From Lycorma delicatula (lineage: Eukaryota; Arthropoda; Insecta; Hemiptera; Fulgoridae), in contig NC_134465.1 of NCBI RefSeq assembly GCF_047948215.1, positions 10,950,522 to 11,014,521 on the forward strand: a stretch of 64,000 nucleotides of DNA. Reading direction: 5' to 3'. Made by a program: the position numbers and the translations under genes. Each line of letters starts with the position of its first letter. Within the stretch, counting starts at the first letter, position 1. The notes beneath the pieces are model-generated. The model did no database searches. It was not told the DNA's origin and saw only the letters and a program-made list of their open reading frames with translations. Shown here piece after piece: positions 58,205-64,000 of the stretch.

Positions 58205-61200
58205 CTGAAACCAAGAAAAATAAGTACATTATTAGTAGGGACATTTTAAACACTTTACAAAACTTATCAGTCACGAAAAAATATATTCTTAATTATTCTG
58301 TAAAGTAGTTAATGACAAAAAAAAACAATTCCAATTCTGAGCTTGGATTTGGCACTTTTCATCGGTCAACATTTACTCCATTTTTTCTCCTTGTGTAAAA
58401 AGCTTATATATGAACTGCCTAATAAGTAGGAGAAAAAATATCTATTGATCATTTTAGTAAATGTTTGAATTTTTGCTAGATTGAATTAAAAAAGATTGGT
58501 TTTTAAAATTTTTATTTATATGTTAATCCATTATGGATTATTTTTTTATTATGTTTGCTTATTCTTTTCAAATTAAGTTTAGATTCCTCTTCCACCATTT
58601 ATAATATACATACATACACATTAACATACATTTTATTAAAGGTATATTTTAGTATACTGCAATTAATTATTAATACAAAATCATTAACAACAAAATAGCA
58701 AGCTTGAAAGTTTTACCAGTTTATATAAAGAGCTTTTCATTCATATAGATTAACAAAAATCATGTATATACACATCGCATAAGAAGCGTAATATAGATTG
58801 ACCAACTTAAATGAGAATTTGTGGGGTCCATGTTTTCATCATCAGTTATAAAATACTATATTAGGTAATTCATTACAATTGTTACTCATAAAAACACATT
58901 GATAAAAATCTAGAATATATTTTAAAAGAATCTTGTCATCAGAAAAATCACAAAAGTGATTTGGATATATTTTTATTTATTAACCTAAAATGAGTGTGAA
59001 ATGTAATTTAACATGTAGATTTTGATTTAAATTAGACAGCTTGTGAACAAATTTAAATGAATGCATGTTTATTTTATTATAAAAAAAACCTTGAAAAAAT
59101 AATAGTTCAAGAAATTTTACCCAGTGCAATGTTAATATATTTTCATATCTGTACCATTAACTAAAATTACCATGCAGAGTATAAATAGTTAACACTGTTC
59201 CCTTAGGAGTGGTAAAAATTTATGTATTACCAATAAGCCAAGGAAGATAGTTTTCAGTAGGTCTGAAAAACCAGCATGAATACTCACAGCCTACGTGTAA
59301 TGTTAACTTGAGTTGTCATAATAGTCATTCTGCTATGTTGATCATCTTCTTTGTCAACCCACCCGTTTTATTGTTCAGTTTTTCTACCTGGTTAACTACT
59401 TTTAAAACTGTTACCAGTCACTTCGTCACTTCAGTTTCATAGTGAAAAGTTTGTTCTACCTGCTGCAGAATTATTCTAGAATTATATTCTCTCTCTAGGA
59501 ATTGCATAAGGGTTTAATTGCTGGCTTAGATGCTTTTAAATACCATGTTTTTGTTATATAACATTTTGGTTTATTTTCAAAGTCTCATATCCTGATGTAA
59601 ACAGATCTATTTATTTTTTTCATTTCAAACATATATCAAATGGTACATAATGAAAATTGATTATGATATAGAAACCTGATTATCATAAAATTATAAAATA
59701 ACTGTTTATAATAAAATATTAATTGTTTTTAATCTAAGGGAATTGCATAAAATGTAACATTACATATGGACAATTTCATCAAAATATAAAAAAAAAATCA
59801 TCTTTTTATTCCACTTAAATTATGTTCTATTTATAGCATTTTTCATTAAGTTACTGTATACATTAGTATTATCCCTTCAAATATGTTGAATTGTTGAAAA
59901 CTAAAAAAATACTATTTTTTTATTTATCACCTCCCAAGCCCTGATAAGTAGTGAATACTAAAACACTTCTAATTTTGAACTATATTTGAATTTAAATTAA
60001 TTAGCTGATTTTATTTTTAGGTAGATTTCATAAGAAAGCTATCCTCCAGACCCCAAAACTAGTGTCAGCTCAAAGGTTTATATGTACAAGTTTATATATA
60101 TTTCACTTTCTTGTGGACTCTATAACTGCCGTAATTTTGTGCTGGTAACTTTCCAATTGTGCCTTAAAAATAACTCATCCCAAAATCTCGGATGTGTTTG
60201 GTAATGGCCAAAATCGGACCATCGGGGTGGAAATGGAGGGGCTTTTACAAAAAAATAACTTATAACTTTCTTATTAAGTAAAATATGGACTTCATTTAAA
60301 GTTCCTACTATTCTTTGGATAAGGCCAAATTTTTTTTTATATCACCAACCATTGGCCCAAGGGGTTTCAAAGACAAAAAGAATCATACCTCGCTTAATAG
60401 GCACAGTATCAAATCGGTTTAAATTGATTTTGGGATGAGTTATTTTTAAGGAACATTACCTAAAACTTTTGTCTGTAACAATTTGTAAAATGACCAACCC
60501 TTACGACAAGGGATGACCAAAATGTTGCTGGAATTATAAGAAGATGAGGCTTGTCGTATGCTAAACATGCGAAACTTTTTTTCACATGCAACCATTGACA
60601 TATTGAGTAAATTTTGAAGTTTTTCTTAACTTTAGGTGGAAATCTTTTTTATCTCCTACTTAGCACCGGTGAAATCTACCTCCACCTTCTGGCATGCTAA
60701 AAGGGATCTTTTTAATTGAAATTTTTTATTAGAGTTTAGAATTTCTTTATCTTTGTTTCGACATGCAAATAATAAAACTAAGAAGAAAAACTGAAAACCT
60801 GTTTTTATAATAATCTAAAAACTATAACATTTATTCATTGTTTGTGTATTTATTTTTTTTTTAAATATAAATTCACGTGTGAAAAATGTTATTGCAGGTA
60901 AATGGTGTGTAAAAAATTGGAATCTTGTTTTTTAGTAAAATAAAAAGCATGAAACTTTAATCTGTGAGTAGTAAGGGGTGAGTAGAGCATAACATTGGTA
61001 ATAAAGCACAGGATTTGTTTTATAAAATAATTATATAAAACTTTTAAAATTATATATAATTCTTGGATGACATAAATTTTGCACTTTTTATATACTATTT
61101 TAATTATTATATTTGACAACTCTAAAAAATATTTTTATTAGATGATTTTATAATAAAATCACTGCTGTTATGAATTTACCAGATATGCTTCAGCCAAACC

Positions 61201-62769
61201 CATTCAATTCTAGCCACATATTTTTATTTTATATGGATACTTACTGCGTCACTTTTCAGCAGTTTTAACACTGTAAATAATCTAAATCTTTAAATTATAC
61301 AAAATTTAATTTATATGAGGATCCTATAACTTCAGACCTTATTATGCATTCTCTTAATAAGCATCATCTATATTTGTTTTCCAGACAGACCTGTAATTTT
61401 TTAATCTGATAAAAAAAAAGACCCTACTAAGTACCATTGTCATCTCACAACAATTTAGTATACACACCAGTCAGGAATGATGATGGTATTACATGCATAT
61501 TTATTAAGGGATTAATACGAAAAAATATATGCTGTGAAATAAAAGAAACATACAGTGATGATTGTAACTTTATTATTTTTTGTATCAAATAATCATGTTA
61601 TTAGAAAAACCTTTATTTATTTTTTTATATTTAATTATTTAAAAAAAAAATTACTGGGAATTCTTTCTTTAAAATGATACTTTACTTTTTAAAAAAACTG
61701 ACAATGAGAAATGCTTTGAAATTTTTTGTGCGTGTGTACAGCAGAAAAAAATAGAATTTTTTTGTGGCAAAATATTCTAAATCTTACAGATTGTAAAAGA
61801 TGTATAAAATTGCTTTAAAGTTAACTGTATGGGAATGAAGTTGTTATAGTGAATTTCTATATAGACTGAATTTAGAAAATGAGGGGTGTTAGGTTGAGTT
61901 TCATCAATTAGCACTAACCAATATATAGCTAAGGTCAATTTTTTATTTTTTATTAAACTACTAATTAGAAACAATAAGATGGAAATTTAACATAAAAAAT
62001 AGACACATTCAAAAATAATATTGTAAGTTCAGTACTTCAAAGTAAACGATCTCAACCTAATTTCATGTAAAATATATACAAATATGTATATTTTTTGATT
62101 ATATATAAAAATTTACATTATAATGGCAAATCTAATTATTCAATATGATATTAGTGTATATTTACAACAAAAAAAAAGTTAAAAAACAACACACAGCCTT
62201 GAGTCAGAGAGCTCTGAAACACGTAACAGGAATGTTCATCACTTTATCTATTATCATTACTGTTATTGAAGGTATATAAAGAATACAAATAAGCTACCTA
62301 AACCAATCAAAAAATCTTTAAATGAAGTTAACTCTAAAATGGAACCAAGTTTGACGCTATCATTTTGGATTTAAAGGAGAGGCCCTCTCTTCAATCACTC
62401 TGAAAAAGGGCATCAATAAACTCCATTGTAAGCCTATCCTTGTTACCTTACAAAATTTTATTAAAATGAAGAAACATATACCCGGTAAAAAGAATATTAT
62501 TGCCAACATCATTTCCAGAACTGATGAAAAGATTTAAAATCTAAAAAAATAAAAAGAATTCAAAATTTTTAAAAATGACCAAAAAAAAGATAAATGGATG
62601 AAAAAGTCTAACGTGAAACCAGAAGGCAACTTAAATGTCTCTGAATATTATACAGTTAATGAGCTATATTTTTTTGTAAAAAGAATTGGTGAAATGGAAA
62701 ATAGCTCATCCTGAAGTATTTGTTAAGTATCTACTTGAAGAAATGTACCGAAAATTATGATATGCTGGT
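58205..62769. other. AT-rich non-coding, probable VPS11 intron or spacer
   Basis: No exon recognised. It contains an inverted-repeat element at 60162-60451. Confidence 0.5.
60162..60451. mobile_element. MITE with perfect 26-bp terminal inverted repeats
   Basis: CCTTAAAAATAACTCATCCC... (60162-60187) is exactly inverted at 60426-60451. The element is 290 bp, not coding, and distinctly GC-richer than its flanks. TTAA lies two bases inside each end, which would fit a TTAA target, but this is only suggestive. Confidence 0.8.
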
Positions 62770-62831
62770 ATTACTAAAATTCTAGAATCAAACTCAAATT
62801 GGAACATAAGGTAAATAGTGACAAAATTTTG
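62770..62831. repeat. target-site duplication of about 62 bp, left copy
   Basis: ATTACTAAAATTCTAGAATC to ACAAAATTTTG, repeated at 63892-63955 with few differences. Confidence 0.85.
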
Positions 62832-63891
62832 TTTTCGAGACGACTACAGAAATTCGGCCTGGCTGACTCCGGTATGTGTCTGAAATGTAGATTATTGGAC
62901 GATGCTTATCATGTGATATATGAATGTGCCAGGTATGACTTTATGTAACCCATCGGGTTGGTCCAATGGTGAACGCATGTTCGTAAATCAACTGATTTTA
63001 AAGTCGAGAGTTCCAACGTTCAAGTCCTAGTAAAGGCAGTTACTTTTATAGGGATTTGAATACTAGATCATGGATACATCATGTTCTTTGGTAGTTGGGT
63101 TTCAATTAACCACATCTCAGAAATGGTTCACCTGAGACTGTAAAAGTCTACACTTCACTTACACTCATACATATCATCCTTTGAAGTAATAAAGTAATAC
63201 CTGATGGTGATTCCTGGAAGCTAAACAGGAAAAAAGTATGACAATGTGCACAGAGACCATTTGTCGACTTGATATTATCGGGTTGACACTTGATCTCTTA
63301 TGTTAATTGGAAAAGCCAGGCCGAATGGGTTATCATAGAAGGTTTTATTACATATTTGGTAAAGGAAAGAATCACTGAAGGGGTGTGATGTTCTGCTTGG
63401 ACTTTTCTTCTTTGTGTTTATGTATGGTTTTATTGTTATTTTTTTAACAGTTAGCTAAACTGTTGCTGTTTTTGTTTCTGTTTGGTTATAGATTTGTTTG
63501 TCTTTCATTAGTTACGTTTTATATTACTGTTATGTTGCATTATTTATTGTTATTGTTAAGTTTTGTTAGTGTTTTTGTGTTGATTTTATGATTCGTTGTG
63601 TTGAACTCATTTTTACATTTCAGATAGGTAGAGTTCAGTTCCTTCATTCATAGAAAGTCACTCAGTTTTGTTTGAGACTTGGCTAGATATGTTTTGTTTG
63701 GAGTTTATATTAGTTAGTAGTACACCGTGGAAATGTCATTTGTGGCATTCACATTTGGTGGCTCCCGGCTGAGGCTTGACTGAAAGATGCCATTTCTAAG
63801 GTACTGAAGATGACCTCTGGTAAAGCCCATAAGGGCTAGGTGTGACAACCGAAACCGTCACATAGAGGGTGTCTTCCTCCATTGGGTGAGA
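62832..63891 (+). mobile_element. R1-like non-LTR element, 5'-truncated 3' end
   Basis: Begins within the end of ORF2: FSRRLQKFGLADSGM, then a CCHC knuckle CLKCRLLDDAYHVIYEC and ARYD. A SINE interrupts it, after which YDNVHRDHL resumes past 63236. A T/G-rich then GC-rich 3' untranslated region follows, ending GTGTCTTCCTCCATTGGGTG. The whole is flanked by the long duplication. No other coding part is present. Confidence 0.75.
62946..63235 (+). mobile_element. tRNA-derived SINE nested in the R1-like element
   Basis: Full-length plus-strand copy, from AACCCATCGGGTTGGTCCAA to GGAAGCTAAACAGGAAAAAA. GTATGAC at 62933-62939 and 63236-63242 flanks it as a short target-site duplication. It splits the codons just after the zinc knuckle. 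Confidence 0.9.
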
Positions 63892-63955
63892 ATTACTAAA
63901 ATTCTAGAATCAAACTCAAACTGTAACATAAGGTAAATAGAGTAACAAAATTTTG
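63892..63955. repeat. target-site duplication of about 62 bp, right copy
   Basis: Partner of 62770-62831. Confidence 0.85.
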
Positions 63956-64000
63956 TAAATACTATGAACTTATTAAAAGTAGAAAAAATTATGAAATGTA

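Overview
This is AT-rich animal nuclear DNA, most likely from an insect. The evidence is spliced exons with GT-AG borders, many inactive non-LTR retrotransposons, mariner-type, Helitron and BEL/Pao remnants, a tRNA-derived SINE family, and no bacterial gene organisation. The species cannot be fixed from sequence alone. Only a few hundred bases look like host coding sequence. The rest is intron, spacer and repeats.

Host gene pieces: all three recognised genes lie on the minus strand. Two exons at 5302-7044 match the start of the anillin homology region and join in phase. One exon at 14814-14957 matches the HDS region of the Golgi Arf-GEF GBF1 (garz) but carries a one-base frame change. Two exons at 55286-58204 match VPS11, a HOPS/CORVET subunit, and join in phase. 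Less certain are a plus-strand terminal exon at 4854-4970, an unrecognised open region at 15447-15811, and a first exon of a small membrane protein at 46991-47196.

Layout: 1-3850 is a minus-strand I-type non-LTR element. Two copies of one RTE-type element lie at 9608-11950 and 22441-25690, with a third decayed relative at 56150-57246. A BEL/Pao integrase remnant is at 12110-12905. A nearly complete DUF4817/mariner-type transposon with long terminal inverted repeats is at 17075-18840.

The core at 25.7-52.2 kb is a mosaic of inverted duplications. Three sequence blocks occur twice in opposite orientation: 25730-28545 with 49366-52163, 29715-30398 with 43935-44607, and 35775-36520 with 48645-49362. 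Between them lie a 4.3-kb degenerate GA/CAGAGA array (31105-35425), a satellite with units of about 115 bp found at several sites (including inside two transposase copies), and an I-type insertion (36572-39769). That insertion has a satellite-derived 5' end and a 38-bp target duplication. The right end (62.8-63.9 kb) holds an R1-like 3' fragment with a target duplication of about 62 bp and a SINE nested inside it.

No intact autonomous element was found. The window reads as large introns and spacers built up by nested insertion and recent inverted duplication.
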